In this document: in pieces, positions 1-8,216 of the stretch | Layout: each line of letters opens with the position of its first letter | How positions within the stretch are numbered: position 1 is the first letter of the stretch | From: Lachnospiraceae bacterium | GTDB taxonomy: Bacteria > Bacillota > Clostridia > Lachnospirales > Lachnospiraceae | Reading direction: 5' to 3' | Assembly (NCBI GenBank): GCA_017623295.1 | Contig: JAGAPK010000048.1 | Coordinates: forward strand, 1 to 64,000 | Length of the DNA stretch: 64,000 bases | Notes under the pieces: generated by a model | The model's input: the letters and a program-made list of their open reading frames with translations, nothing else | The model's database searches: none | What the model was told of the DNA's origin: nothing | Program-made: the position numbers and the translations under genes

Positions 1-676
1 CAAACTCTTTTATCTGCTCTTTCAGTTCCTCGTCCGTCATGGCATCATTCAAACGATATGCATAATAGTAACTCTCCGTCTGATTACTTTTCCCACTCGT
101 TTTTAATGCTTCATAAGCATCTTCTGTCAGAAATGCCGTTCCAAACTGACTGCTGTCTATCGCACTATCTGAAAATTCTTTGTAGGGAGCTTCGTAATCC
201 GGTGTCGTACCGATACCTACAATCTGGTATTCCTTATCCGCTATGGAAATGCTGTCTCCTAATGCATAAGAATGTTCTTTCGCATATCTTTTTTCTAAGA
301 CTATTTCATCTTCCTTCTCTGCCAATTTTCCTTCCTCTAAAGCAATCAGATTAATTTCCTGTCGATTACGATATACTCGCAGGGTACTTTTATCTTCAAC
401 AGAGAAATCCAGATAAAACATTTCTTCCAATGTAACTCCCTGTTCGGTAATTGTTTCCTTCTCCTGACTTGTCAGTGGTACAAAGACACCAAACTCACCA
501 TCCTCACACATATGCTGCTCTGACGACCTCTGTGTGCCAATGATAATCGTATCTGCTGCTCCAATCAGGCTCACTACCACATACATTCCAAGTACAATCA
601 GAAGTCCAAGAGCCAGATATCGCAAGAAGTTTTCCTTTAAATCTCTCAATACTCTTTTTCTTAATACTTTCTGCAT
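1..676 (-). CDS. FtsX-family ABC transporter permease (partial, N-terminal part)
   Basis: This reading frame runs off the left edge of the window, so only about 225 N-terminal residues are present. It opens with MQKVLRKRVLRDLKENFLRY followed by one hydrophobic membrane segment (about residues 20-42) and then a long hydrophilic extracytoplasmic stretch. That is the MacB/FtsX permease layout. Its ATG (674-676) overlaps the TAA stop of the ATPase gene by one base, which implies translational coupling. With the adjacent ATPase it should form an exporter or lipoprotein/peptide-handling ABC complex in the membrane. The substrate cannot be read from the sequence. The family call is confident; the function is inferred. 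Confidence 0.85.
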   Translation of the reverse strand, partial: MQKVLRKRVLRDLKENFLRYLALGLLIVLGMYVVVSLIGAADTIIIGTQRSSEQHMCEDGEFGVFVPLTSQEKETITEQGVTLEEMFYLDFSVEDKSTLRVYRNRQEINLIALEEGKLAEKEDEIVLEKRYAKEHSYALGDSISIADKEYQIVGIGTTPDYEAPYKEFSDSAIDSSQFGTAFLTEDAYEALKTSGKSNQTESYYYAYRLNDAMTDEELKEQIKEF

Positions 677-1377
677 TATAAGTCCTCCAGTTCTGCCGCT
701 GGCACTCTTGTTTCGTTTTCGTATTCTTTATGAATCTGTCCGTCTTTGATGATAATTACTTTATGTACCATGTTCTTGATAGAATTATTGTGTGTAACAA
801 GAAGCATCGTCGTTCCGTACTTTTGATTGATTTGTTCAAGCAGCACTAAAATATCTCTTGAAGTTTTCGAATCCAGTGCTCCTGTAGGCTCATCTAACAG
901 CAGCAATTTCGGATTTTTAATCAATGCTCTGGCAATAGCACATCGTTGTTGCTGTCCTCCGGAAAGCTGGGACGGAAACTTATTCTGATGTTCCGTTAAT
1001 CCAAGCGTTTCTAATAATTCATCCATATCTAACGGCTGCTTGGAGAGATACTCACATACCTGAATATTTTCTCTGACGGTCAGATTCGGCACCAGATTAT
1101 AAAATTGAAAAATAAATCCAAGATGTTCTCTCCGGTAATCAGAAAGTGCTGTCGGTTTCAAACCTACGATTTCTTTACCATCCACTTTGATGGAACCGGA
1201 ATCCAACGTATCCAATCCTCCGATGCAATTTAAAAAAGTGGATTTACCGGAACCACTCGTTCCCTGAATAACACACATTTTTCCTCTCTCCAGGCCGGTT
1301 GAAATTCCTTTTAAAACCTGTACATAACTTCCGTCCTTTCCATAACTTTTCTTTATGTTCTTCACTTCAAGATACAT
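676..1377 (-). CDS. MacB/LolD-type ABC transporter ATP-binding protein
   Basis: A 233-residue ATPase with Walker A GTSGSGKST, a Q-loop (FQFYNLVPNLTV), signature LSGGQQQR, Walker [13 protein letters not shown] and a switch histidine (LLVTHN). This pattern is typical of the ATPase partner of FtsX-type permeases, and such a permease overlaps its stop codon downstream. The ATG is preceded by AGGAGGAAATGAT. A perfect 17-bp palindrome lies 34 bp upstream and recurs upstream of the TetR gene, so this operon is probably repressed by that TetR protein. The substrate is unknown. Confidence 0.93.
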   Translation of the reverse strand: MYLEVKNIKKSYGKDGSYVQVLKGISTGLERGKMCVIQGTSGSGKSTFLNCIGGLDTLDSGSIKVDGKEIVGLKPTALSDYRREHLGFIFQFYNLVPNLTVRENIQVCEYLSKQPLDMDELLETLGLTEHQNKFPSQLSGGQQQRCAIARALIKNPKLLLLDEPTGALDSKTSRDILVLLEQINQKYGTTMLLVTHNNSIKNMVHKVIIIKDGQIHKEYENETRVPAAELEDL

Positions 1378-1410
1378 ATCATTTCCTCCTATTGATATTT
1401 TTTCTCATTC

Positions 1411-1427
1411 ACATAACACTGTTATGT
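1411..1427. promoter_or_regulatory. TetR operator upstream of the ABC exporter
   Basis: ACATAACACTGTTATGT is a perfect palindrome with 8-bp arms and a one-base centre. It sits between the TetR gene and the ABC operon. Two near copies occur upstream of the TetR gene at 2138-2170, which makes it the likely TetR binding site. Confidence 0.75.
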
Positions 1428-1482
1428 TAAATGTATTTTTTATGCCGTATTCTCACCAACAAGAAAACGGCATTTTTTTCTA

Positions 1483-2103
1483 TTATCTTTTTCTCTGAAA
1501 CATTGCCATCCAACCGGAGATAATATAGTATACAATGCTTTCAATCTGCTTAACTGCTTTTTCTTCAGAAGCTTCATGTGTCAACAGATGTACAAAGGCA
1601 TCAATCTGCATATGTGCTACCCAATGAATCATATAATCATCCAGCGTTTTGGCTCCCATACTTTCTGCGATTTTGTCCGCCATGATACGATAATGTTTCT
1701 CGCTGACATCAACAAAATAATCCACACAATTTTCGAAACGTGAGCCCTGACTTTTGGTCAGAATCAACTGGAACTCATCATAATAATGATACATAAAATG
1801 AATAACCTGCTTCGCTACATCAATACCTTCGCCAAAGTCATCCAGTGTACTAAGTTCCAAAACAGATATTTCGCTTTCATCTGCATAGTGACTACCCATA
1901 AGCTGAGTTAGCTGACTTAGGGGTTCCTGTACCAGATTGGCAAACAAATCTTCTTTGTCTTCAAAAAAGAAGTACAATGCCCCTGTCGTAACGCCCGCAT
2001 TTTTACAGATATTTCTAAGAGATGCCTGCATGAATCCTTTTTCTAAAAATTCCTTTTTCGCACTTTTCAAGAGATTCTCTCTTGTTTCTTTTTCATTCTT
2101 CAA
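1483..2103 (-). CDS. TetR/AcrR-family transcriptional repressor
   Basis: A 206-residue protein whose first 55 residues form the TetR helix-turn-helix (SLRNICKNAGVTTGALYFFF region). A divergent ligand-binding domain follows. The best-placed start is a TTG at 2101-2103 with GAGGT about 7 bases upstream. The gene lies immediately upstream of the FtsX-type ABC operon. Palindromes that fit a TetR dimer occur both in front of it and in front of the ABC genes, so it probably represses itself and the exporter until an envelope-active compound or other ligand binds. The ligand is unknown. Confidence 0.9.
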   Translation of the reverse strand: MKNEKETRENLLKSAKKEFLEKGFMQASLRNICKNAGVTTGALYFFFEDKEDLFANLVQEPLSQLTQLMGSHYADESEISVLELSTLDDFGEGIDVAKQVIHFMYHYYDEFQLILTKSQGSRFENCVDYFVDVSEKHYRIMADKIAESMGAKTLDDYMIHWVAHMQIDAFVHLLTHEASEEKAVKQIESIVYYIISGWMAMFQRKR

Positions 2104-2137
2104 AGATTTACCTCAAATTTACTTATAATCAAAGAAA

Positions 2138-2170
2138 ACATAACAGCGTTATCTGATAACACTGTTATGT
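2138..2170. promoter_or_regulatory. Tandem TetR operators upstream of the TetR gene
   Basis: Two copies of the ACATAACA-N-TGTTATGT palindrome lie head to tail, centred at 2146 and 2162 (16 bp apart) and sharing the base at 2154. The outer half-sites are perfect; each inner half-site carries one or two changes. The arrangement suggests cooperative binding of two TetR dimers and autoregulation. Confidence 0.75.
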
Positions 2171-2230
2171 TATAACATAATATTTCCGTTGTCAAGAATG
2201 TTTTTTTATTTTTTCTCTCTCTCAAACACA

Positions 2231-2270
2231 AAAAGAGTTGTCACACTAATAATAATTAGCATCACAACTC
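2231..2270 (-). terminator. Rho-independent terminator of the feo operon
   Basis: GAGTTGT (2235-2241) pairs with ACAACTC (2264-2270) around an inner TAAT/ATTA stem. On the minus strand the stem is followed by TTTTTG. It lies just after the last gene of the feo operon. Confidence 0.8.
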
Positions 2271-2291
2271 CCTTCTATTGCTCTATTATAA

Positions 2292-2474
2292 TTACTCTTT
2301 TGTATCAGTATGACAACCGCTGCAGCCACCGCAGCCTGAACCTTGACTATGCGCACATGTTCCTGCTGCCGGACAACCAATACATTTTACTCCGCTTTTT
2401 TTCGCTTTTACAATGTACATTACTGCTGCCCCAATAATAGCTATAAGAACTACTACAACAATCAAATTTACCAT
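2292..2474 (-). CDS. FeoB-associated Cys-rich membrane protein
   Basis: A 60-residue protein with one N-terminal membrane helix (about residues 3-23) and a Cys-rich tail containing CIGCPAAGTC and CGGCSGCH. This matches the small FeoB-associated family found downstream of feoB in Firmicutes. It lies 27 bp after feoB on the same strand, with an AAGGAG site upstream. In this family the cysteines are thought to handle ferrous iron at the FeoB pore or a related redox step; that role is inference here. Confidence 0.85.
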   Translation of the reverse strand: MVNLIVVVVLIAIIGAAVMYIVKAKKSGVKCIGCPAAGTCAHSQGSGCGGCSGCHTDTKE

Positions 2475-2501
2475 ACCGACAACTCCTTATGTATTATAAT
2501 C

Positions 2502-4502
2502 TTAAGCTGCCTTACCTAAGGCATATTCTGCTGCAAGGCTCTTGTTTGTTTTTCTAATTAAGAATACTACTACAGCTGCCATAGCAATTACTACGATTAA
2601 ACCAGGAACAAAACCTGCTCCTAAAGATCCTGTTGTAATTAATGTACCAATCTGATATACAAGGAATGCAACTGTGTAACCTGTTCCAAACTGAAGCGCT
2701 ATACCGCCCCATAACCACTTTTTGCTCTGCATTTCGGAGTTCATAGCACCCAGAGCTGCGAAACAAGGAGGTGTATACAAATTGAACATTAAGAATGCAA
2801 GTGCTGCAACTTTTGTTAATCCCATTGCAACTGCAACTTCATTTGCACCACCAACTAATGCTAATTCTTCTGTATCGATAAAGTTAGTGATTGCGTAGCA
2901 AACTGCCAATGTACCAACAACATTTTCTTTTGCAATGAAACCTGTAACAGCAGCTGCTGCTAACTGCCATGCTGCAAAACCTACGATTGGAACTAATAAA
3001 ACAGCGATTGGAGATGCGATAGATGCAAGGATAGAAGTATTTTCCATTCCTTCTTCAACCACCTGCAGTTTCCAGTTAAAGGACTGCATAATCTGTACAA
3101 CTGTATTACATACAAGGATGATTGTACCAGCTTTGATAATATATGCTTTACCACGAGAACACATAGAGATAAATGCTCTCTTTAAGCTTGGAAGTTTATA
3201 CTCCGGAAGCTCAATGATAAAGAATGATTTTCTGAACTTATATCCTGTAATCTGATTTACTAACAGAGCACCTAATAAAATCAGAACAATACCTACAAAG
3301 TACATTACAACAGTTACCCAAGAAGCATCTGCAAAAAATGCGCCTGCAAAAAGAGCAATAACAGGAAGCTTCGCACCACATGGCATGAATGGTGTCAGCA
3401 TTGCAGTAGCTCTACGCTCTCTTTCATTACGGATTGTACGACAAGCCATAATACCAGGGATTGCACATCCTGTACCAATTACCATAGGGATAACAGATTT
3501 TCCGGACAGACCAACTCTCTTGAAAATCGGATCTAAAACAACGGTTGCACGTGCCATATAACCACAATCTTCTAATAATGCGATTAAGAAATACATTACC
3601 ATTACTAATGGAAGGAAACCAACAACGGCACCTACACCACCAACAATACCATCTACAATGAGTGACTGTAAGAATGGATTTGCATTTTCTACAAGACCAG
3701 CAACCCACTCCTGGAAGGTTTCAATCCAGCCTACCAACAAGTCTGCAATCCATGTACCAACAGTTGTCTGGGAAACATAGAATACAAGCCACATGATAAC
3801 ACCAAAAATTAAAAGACCTAAAATAGGATTGGTAACGACCTTATCAATCTTATCCTGAACGTTCTTATCTTTTGTTAATACTTTACGGGATTCAACGTCT
3901 TTTACAATCTTATTTGTAAATTCGAAACGTTTTCTATCTGCTGCTTCTACTTCAGCTTTATCCTGTAAATTAATATTTCCCTGAGTATATGGAGCTTTCT
4001 GCTCTTTACCCTTTAAGGAAGCTGCTGTTTTTACTACTTCTGCTAAACCTTTGTCACTTGTAGAAACAGTGTTAACAACAGGACAGCCTAACTTTTCAGA
4101 TAAAGCAGCTGCGTCAATTTTGGTATCCTTCTTTTCATTGATATCACTCTTGTTCAAAGCAACGACTACAGGAATTCCTAATTCCATTAACTGTGTTGTG
4201 AAGAATAAGCTACGGCTTAAGTTTGTAGCATCAACGATGTTAATAATTACATCCGGGTTTTCATTTTTCACATAAGCACTTGTGATGCTTTCTTCTGAAG
4301 TAAATGGAGACATAGAATACGCACCCGGTAAGTCTACTGCAATTAATTCCTCTGTTCCATCATAATAATTTTTCTTAATTGGGCTTTCTTTCTTGTCTAC
4401 AGTAACACCAGCCCAGTTACCAACACGTTCGTTTCTTCCGGTGAGCGCGTTGTACATGGTAGTTTTACCACTGTTAGGATTACCTGTTAAAGCAATTCTC
4501 AT
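2502..4502 (-). CDS. feoB: Ferrous iron transport protein B
   Basis: A 666-residue GTP-dependent ferrous iron permease. The N-terminal G domain shows G1 GNPNSGKTT (residues 7-15), DLPG for G3 and NKSD for G4. The C-terminal half carries the two gate-type membrane domains, including the GTGCAIPGIMACRT and TPFMPCGAKLP segments with the conserved pore cysteines. It follows feoA by 112 bp and is followed by the Cys-rich accessory gene. The feoA-feoB gap holds a stem-loop and a one-mismatch copy of the GTTAGT-N4-ACTAAC box, so feoB may respond to the metal regulator both with feoA and separately. Start chosen from GAGGAGGACGAAAA upstream. Confidence 0.97.
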   Translation of the reverse strand: MRIALTGNPNSGKTTMYNALTGRNERVGNWAGVTVDKKESPIKKNYYDGTEELIAVDLPGAYSMSPFTSEESITSAYVKNENPDVIINIVDATNLSRSLFFTTQLMELGIPVVVALNKSDINEKKDTKIDAAALSEKLGCPVVNTVSTSDKGLAEVVKTAASLKGKEQKAPYTQGNINLQDKAEVEAADRKRFEFTNKIVKDVESRKVLTKDKNVQDKIDKVVTNPILGLLIFGVIMWLVFYVSQTTVGTWIADLLVGWIETFQEWVAGLVENANPFLQSLIVDGIVGGVGAVVGFLPLVMVMYFLIALLEDCGYMARATVVLDPIFKRVGLSGKSVIPMVIGTGCAIPGIMACRTIRNERERRATAMLTPFMPCGAKLPVIALFAGAFFADASWVTVVMYFVGIVLILLGALLVNQITGYKFRKSFFIIELPEYKLPSLKRAFISMCSRGKAYIIKAGTIILVCNTVVQIMQSFNWKLQVVEEGMENTSILASIASPIAVLLVPIVGFAAWQLAAAAVTGFIAKENVVGTLAVCYAITNFIDTEELALVGGANEVAVAMGLTKVAALAFLMFNLYTPPCFAALGAMNSEMQSKKWLWGGIALQFGTGYTVAFLVYQIGTLITTGSLGAGFVPGLIVVIAMAAVVVFLIRKTNKSLAAEYALGKAA

Positions 4503-4563
4503 TTTTCGTCCTCCTCATTTAATTAATTTACATTTTTAAACTAAATCATAGCCATCTCATAAG

Positions 4564-4579
4564 GATAGTTAAGACTAAC
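4564..4579. promoter_or_regulatory. Imperfect GTTAGT-N4-ACTAAC box between feoA and feoB
   Basis: GATAGT-TAAG-ACTAAC differs by one base from the boxes upstream of feoA and of the neighbouring ABC operon. A stem-loop (4598-4615, GTGGTGA/TCACCAC) lies just upstream in the direction of transcription. Confidence 0.45.
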
Positions 4580-4614
4580 CATGCGACAAAAATATAGGTG
4601 GTGAATCATCACCA

Positions 4615-4827
4615 CTATATTGTAATGGCTGCCGCCAATTGATTATCGATAGTATATCTACCATCTTTAATAGAAACAACACATCCACTTTTCAAGTGCG
4701 AAACAACAGTAATCGGTTCACCGCTATAACATCCCAGTGAAAAAAGAAATGCGTCCAATTCTTCATCGTCTGTCAGTATCTCTTTAATAATATACTCTTT
4801 TTCTATCTGTGCTTCTGTTAAATTCAT
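4615..4827 (-). CDS. feoA: Ferrous iron transport protein A
   Basis: A 70-residue FeoA-type SH3-like protein. It is recognised from its size, the LGCYSGEPITVVSHLKSGCV core and its position directly before feoB. FeoA proteins act on the cytoplasmic side and modulate FeoB. The ATG has GGAGGATGGC upstream. A near-consensus promoter and a palindromic box over the start of transcription precede it, as expected for iron- or manganese-dependent repression. Confidence 0.92.
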   Translation of the reverse strand: MNLTEAQIEKEYIIKEILTDDEELDAFLFSLGCYSGEPITVVSHLKSGCVVSIKDGRYTIDNQLAAAITI

Positions 4828-4853
4828 GCCATCCTCCTATTTTCTAGGCAACA

Positions 4854-4869
4854 ATTAGTTTCAACTAAC
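4854..4869. promoter_or_regulatory. Metal-regulator-like operator of feoA
   Basis: ATTAGT-TTCA-ACTAAC lies 8 bp downstream of the -10 element, over the expected start of transcription. It matches the GTTAGT-N4-ACTAAC palindrome upstream of the ABC operon at 7932-7947. The TTAG/CTAA arms resemble boxes of DtxR/IdeR-type regulators; that assignment is inference. Confidence 0.65.
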
Positions 4870-4876
4870 CGTTGAT

Positions 4877-4905
4877 AGTATAACACTGGGATATTGTTCT
4901 GTCAA
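4877..4905 (-). promoter_or_regulatory. Promoter of feoA
   Basis: On the minus strand TTGACA (4900-4905) and TATACT (4877-4882) are separated by exactly 17 bp. This is an almost perfect housekeeping promoter. Confidence 0.85.
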
Positions 4906-4931
4906 ACATTATTGGAATTTTTTTTCAATAA

Positions 4932-7202
4932 TTATTCTGCTCCCTTCAGTGCTTCCACCATATCAATCTGTTTATTCTTTCTTGCTACCATAAAACCTAC
5001 TGCTAATGATACACCGAAAGTCAGAAGAATGCTTACGGAATAAGTCAACACACCCATTGTCAGTTTCAATTCATATTCACTTACCAGTGATGTAATCAGA
5101 ATATAAAGCACTCCTACACCTGATGGCAGACCAATCAATACACCAATGACCGTAAGCCAGATATTCTGACTGATCAGCAACTTTCCAATCTGTTTATCAC
5201 GGAAACCAAGAACCTTCAAAGTAGCCAGTTCACGACTTCTTTCTACATAACTCATGACACCGAGATTATAAAGCACTACAACACCTAGAACAACGGCTGC
5301 TAATACAAAAATCAGCACCATCAGGTTCATGATTTCCATAAAACTGTCATAAGTTTCCATAATCATGTCTTTATCCTGCTTGCCGGAAATCAATGCCGAA
5401 TCCTCAATATCATCTATTGGCTCATCTGTAAAAATAGAACCAATATGATACGTTACACCAACACTTTCCGCATATGCCTCTGTCATAACGATGCTTTCTG
5501 TCATAATAGAACGCAGATATCCCGCCACACATACACGGTATGTTTCTTCACTTCCATATGGAGAAAATTCTATTGTATCACCAATTTTAGCTGTATCTGC
5601 CAGGCGAAGGCAGAGATACACTCCATCGTCAGAAAGCTCCATCAACTCATTTTCTTCATCCACAAAGCGGATTTTATGATTATCTGGATGATATACCTCT
5701 AACGTAACTGTTTTGCCCTCATAACTGATTCCGGTGGAAGCAACCCAGTCACCATTTACACTTTCTGCCAATTCTTCTATTTCACTATTTTCAGCTGTTT
5801 CTACAAGATTGATTTTGGTTTTATAATTACTAATGTCCGTATCAAGCAGTTCCATAAAGCCTGCCATAGTATCTTTCATACCAAGTCCGCCAACCAGAAG
5901 CAGCATACAGCCGATAACACCTACCAATGTCATTGCCGAACGGGATTTATGTCGTATAATATCTCTGATATTCCATCTGGTTCCAAAAGCCAGTTTGTTC
6001 CAAACAGGAATTTTTTCCAGAATACTTTTTTTCATTGCCTTTGGCGCGTATGGACGAAGCGCATCTGCTGCCGTTCCTTTCAGCATTTTTTTGACCGAAA
6101 AATAACTTATCAAGGTAAGAAGTGCAACCGTCAAAGCAATAAGCGGCCAGCAAAAGCCCGGCATAACCAGATCCCATGCAGGAATATCAAAATAAGTACT
6201 CATCATTCCTGTCGGACTAATAATCAATGCAGCGATGCCATATCCTAATGCAACTCCGAGAGCTGTTCCCATCAAACCGATTACAAAACCATAGGATGTG
6301 TAATGGCGCAAAATCCGTCTATCACGGAAGCCCAAAGCTTTTAATGTTCCAATCTGGACTTTCTCATTTGCTGCAATACGATGCATAGTCGTAATCATGG
6401 TTAAAATAGCAATTGCAAGAAACAGTACCGGAAGGATGGAACCCATCGTTTTTCCTTCCTCAGCTTCACTCTTTGCTCCTGCATAAGCAACATGCGTCTC
6501 TTTATCCGTTACTAAAATGGTTTTTCCCAAAGCATCCTTTACTGCCTCTTCCAATTCTGCTTTCTCCATGTCAGAACGTACATTAATCTGCGGATAAAAA
6601 GCCATGCCTAAAGAATCTTCCAGCTTTTTCGGTGAAATATAAGCAAAACCAAATGTTTCATAATCCGGCATTAACTGATTTTCATCTGCCACGCAAATCA
6701 TCATTTCGCCGCTTTTCACAAGACCTGCTACTTCGCCGCCGATCTCAATACCGGAATACGTTACCGTAAGTGTATCGCCAACGGCAATCTTATTTTCTTT
6801 GGCGTAACGATCAGAAAGCCAGATACCTTCTGAATCCTCGTCATAATCTGCTCCCTCCATAATCAACATTGTAGATACGGTATAATTTTCAGAAACATTC
6901 ATAGACAAAGAATTTTTCGTATCTTTGACATCCATATTTACGGACAGGTATCTTGTTGCTGCATCCACGCCTTCTATGTCCTGTACCGCTTCAATATCCT
7001 CTTGTGAGAATCCGGTTTCGGAATATAAACGATAGTCTGCATAGTTTGTATCTTCAAAAAAGGTGGATGTATCGGCTTCAATACTGCTCCATTCAATATT
7101 AAAACCTAAAAATACACCTACACCGATGGCAATCATAATAATCATGGAAATAAACTGGGATTTATACCTCCATGCTGTACGAATCAATTTTCTACCTAAC
7201 AT
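4932..7202 (-). CDS. FtsX-family ABC transporter permease
   Basis: A 756-residue permease with an N-terminal membrane helix, a long extracytoplasmic domain (about residues 45-250), a first FtsX membrane block (about 258-380), a second extracytoplasmic domain and a C-terminal FtsX block (about 640-745). The two half-modules carry matching cytoplasmic motifs (GTLKALGFRDRRI and ATLKVLGFRDKQI). It starts 3 bp after the ATPase gene. The operon is headed by a riboswitch-like leader and a metal-type palindrome and is followed by feoA, so a role in metal or envelope homeostasis is suspected. The substrate is unproven. Confidence 0.9.
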   Translation of the reverse strand: MLGRKLIRTAWRYKSQFISMIIMIAIGVGVFLGFNIEWSSIEADTSTFFEDTNYADYRLYSETGFSQEDIEAVQDIEGVDAATRYLSVNMDVKDTKNSLSMNVSENYTVSTMLIMEGADYDEDSEGIWLSDRYAKENKIAVGDTLTVTYSGIEIGGEVAGLVKSGEMMICVADENQLMPDYETFGFAYISPKKLEDSLGMAFYPQINVRSDMEKAELEEAVKDALGKTILVTDKETHVAYAGAKSEAEEGKTMGSILPVLFLAIAILTMITTMHRIAANEKVQIGTLKALGFRDRRILRHYTSYGFVIGLMGTALGVALGYGIAALIISPTGMMSTYFDIPAWDLVMPGFCWPLIALTVALLTLISYFSVKKMLKGTAADALRPYAPKAMKKSILEKIPVWNKLAFGTRWNIRDIIRHKSRSAMTLVGVIGCMLLLVGGLGMKDTMAGFMELLDTDISNYKTKINLVETAENSEIEELAESVNGDWVASTGISYEGKTVTLEVYHPDNHKIRFVDEENELMELSDDGVYLCLRLADTAKIGDTIEFSPYGSEETYRVCVAGYLRSIMTESIVMTEAYAESVGVTYHIGSIFTDEPIDDIEDSALISGKQDKDMIMETYDSFMEIMNLMVLIFVLAAVVLGVVVLYNLGVMSYVERSRELATLKVLGFRDKQIGKLLISQNIWLTVIGVLIGLPSGVGVLYILITSLVSEYELKLTMGVLTYSVSILLTFGVSLAVGFMVARKNKQIDMVEALKGAE

Positions 7203-7205
7203 ATT

Positions 7206-7907
7206 CTACCACTCCACTTCATCTGCGCTCATTGGAACTGCCTGTTCCTCACAGGATTTTATTTTGCCGTTTTTCACACGAATCACTACGTCAGCCATCT
7301 TGGCAATGTTCTGATTATGTGTAACGACTACAATTGTTTTTCCATAATTTCTTGCCATAGAAAGCAAAAGTTTCAGTACAAGTACACCTGTTTCAGAATC
7401 CAGTGCACCTGTCGGTTCATCACATAACAGTATTTTCGGATTCTTGGCAAGCGCGCGGGCAATGGAAACTCTCTGCTGTTCACCACCGGAAAGCTCCGAC
7501 GGGAAGTTTTGCATGTGATCAGCGAGCCCAACCTCATCAAGCATTTTCTTTGCATCCAATGCATCCTTTGAAATTTCTTTTACCAAAGCGACATTTTCAT
7601 ATACCGTCAAGGTCGGAATCAAATTATAGAACTGGAATACAAAGCCCACTGTTGAAGCACGGTAGTCAGCCAATTCGTTTCCGTTAAGCGTTGAAATATC
7701 CTTGCCATTCACCTTAATCGTTCCGCTTGTCGGGCTGTCCAGTCCACCTAACATATTTAAAAGCGTACTCTTTCCGGCACCACTCGGTCCTAAAATAACA
7801 ATAAACTTTCCCTCATCCAAACTGAGGTTTACACCATCAAGTGCCTTCTGCTCATGCTCCCCATTGGTATAAATACGGGTTACATCTTTAAATTCTACAA
7901 TACTCAT
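7206..7907 (-). CDS. ABC transporter ATP-binding protein, MacB/LolD type
   Basis: A 233-residue ATPase with Walker [10 protein letters not shown], signature LSGGEQQR, Walker [13 protein letters not shown] and switch histidine VVTHN. It pairs with the FtsX permease that starts 3 bp downstream. The start is set by GAGAGGATTTGAA upstream of the ATG. The roughly 250-bp leader holds a palindromic box and, further up, a probable yybP-ykoY aptamer overlapping a terminator. This gene is therefore probably controlled by transcription attenuation as well as by a repressor. Confidence 0.93.
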   Translation of the reverse strand: MSIVEFKDVTRIYTNGEHEQKALDGVNLSLDEGKFIVILGPSGAGKSTLLNMLGGLDSPTSGTIKVNGKDISTLNGNELADYRASTVGFVFQFYNLIPTLTVYENVALVKEISKDALDAKKMLDEVGLADHMQNFPSELSGGEQQRVSIARALAKNPKILLCDEPTGALDSETGVLVLKLLLSMARNYGKTIVVVTHNQNIAKMADVVIRVKNGKIKSCEEQAVPMSADEVEW

Positions 7908-7931
7908 TTCAAATCCTCTCTTTCTGCTTTA

Positions 7932-7947
7932 GTTAGTATGCACTAAC
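7932..7947. promoter_or_regulatory. GTTAGT-N4-ACTAAC operator of the ABC operon
   Basis: GTTAGT-ATGC-ACTAAC forms a palindrome that extends to 8-bp arms (7930-7949). It shares its core with the feoA box at 4854-4869. It lies 25-40 bp upstream of the ATPase start codon. Confidence 0.65.
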
Positions 7948-7962
7948 TATTTTCTATAAATA

Positions 7963-7984
7963 AAGAGTTCGCTTGCGAACTCTT
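7963..7984 (-). other. Stem-loop in the ABC operon leader
   Basis: AAGAGTTCGC and GCGAACTCTT form a perfect 10-bp hairpin with a two-base loop. On the minus strand it is followed by the T-rich TATTTATAG. It could be a weak terminator or an RNA-stability element; the sequence does not decide. Confidence 0.45.
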
Positions 7985-8029
7985 CGCGCGCGAGTGGTGC
8001 TGCTTGCCGCAAAATCTTTCTCATAAAGC

Positions 8030-8068
8030 AAAAAGACTCACGACCAGCCTTTTTACTGGTCATGAGTC
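8030..8068 (-). terminator. Regulated terminator after the riboswitch aptamer
   Basis: GACTCA-GACCAG (8035-8047) pairs with CTGGTC-TGAGTC (8056-8068), followed on the minus strand by TTTTT (8030-8034). Its 5' arm overlaps the 3' strand of the aptamer closing stem (8059-8066). Ligand binding should therefore prevent terminator formation and turn the ABC operon on. Confidence 0.8.
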
Positions 8069-8156
8069 TCATCATTTAAAGTAATACCGGATGCATATTG
8101 GCATCAGCGTGTCGATAATACTATACACCTAAGTGTACCGACTACTCCCTCTTGAC
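8059..8156 (-). promoter_or_regulatory. Probable yybP-ykoY (Mn2+) riboswitch aptamer
   Basis: The RNA begins at the expected transcription start. Closing stem GUCAAGAG/CUCAUGAC (8149-8156 with 8059-8066) is followed by GGGAGUAG, the hallmark 5' element of yybP-ykoY aptamers. A small hairpin (UACAC-UUAG-GUGUA) comes next. A second arm then follows, with a lower stem ending UAUCG/CGGUA, a seven-base one-sided internal loop and a GAUGC/GCAUC tip that returns directly to CGG. This is the same topology as the known Mn2+ aptamer. The 3' side ends GAUGAGAC. Ligand specificity is inferred from the family. Confidence 0.78.
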
Positions 8157-8163
8157 TTTTCCA

Positions 8164-8191
8164 ATTTTAACATATCAATTATTTTTGTCAA
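8164..8191 (-). promoter_or_regulatory. Promoter of the riboswitch-ABC transcript
   Basis: TTGACA (8186-8191) and TAAAAT (8164-8169) on the minus strand are spaced by 16 bp. Initiation about 7 bases downstream would start the RNA right at the aptamer's closing stem. Confidence 0.75.
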
Positions 8192-8216
8192 TAAAGTTAT
8201 TGAGAAAAAATGTCAT

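Noticed and set aside
1442..1479. Hairpin ATGCCGT/ACGGCAT after the TetR gene as its terminator
   Set aside because: The T-run follows the stem only on the plus strand, where no gene ends. On the minus strand, the direction of the TetR gene, it is flanked by A-runs. Its role is undecided.
8030..8190. Stand-alone small RNA instead of a riboswitch
   Set aside because: The closing stem of the aptamer and the terminator arm are mutually exclusive and the ABC operon follows on the same strand, which fits a regulatory leader better.
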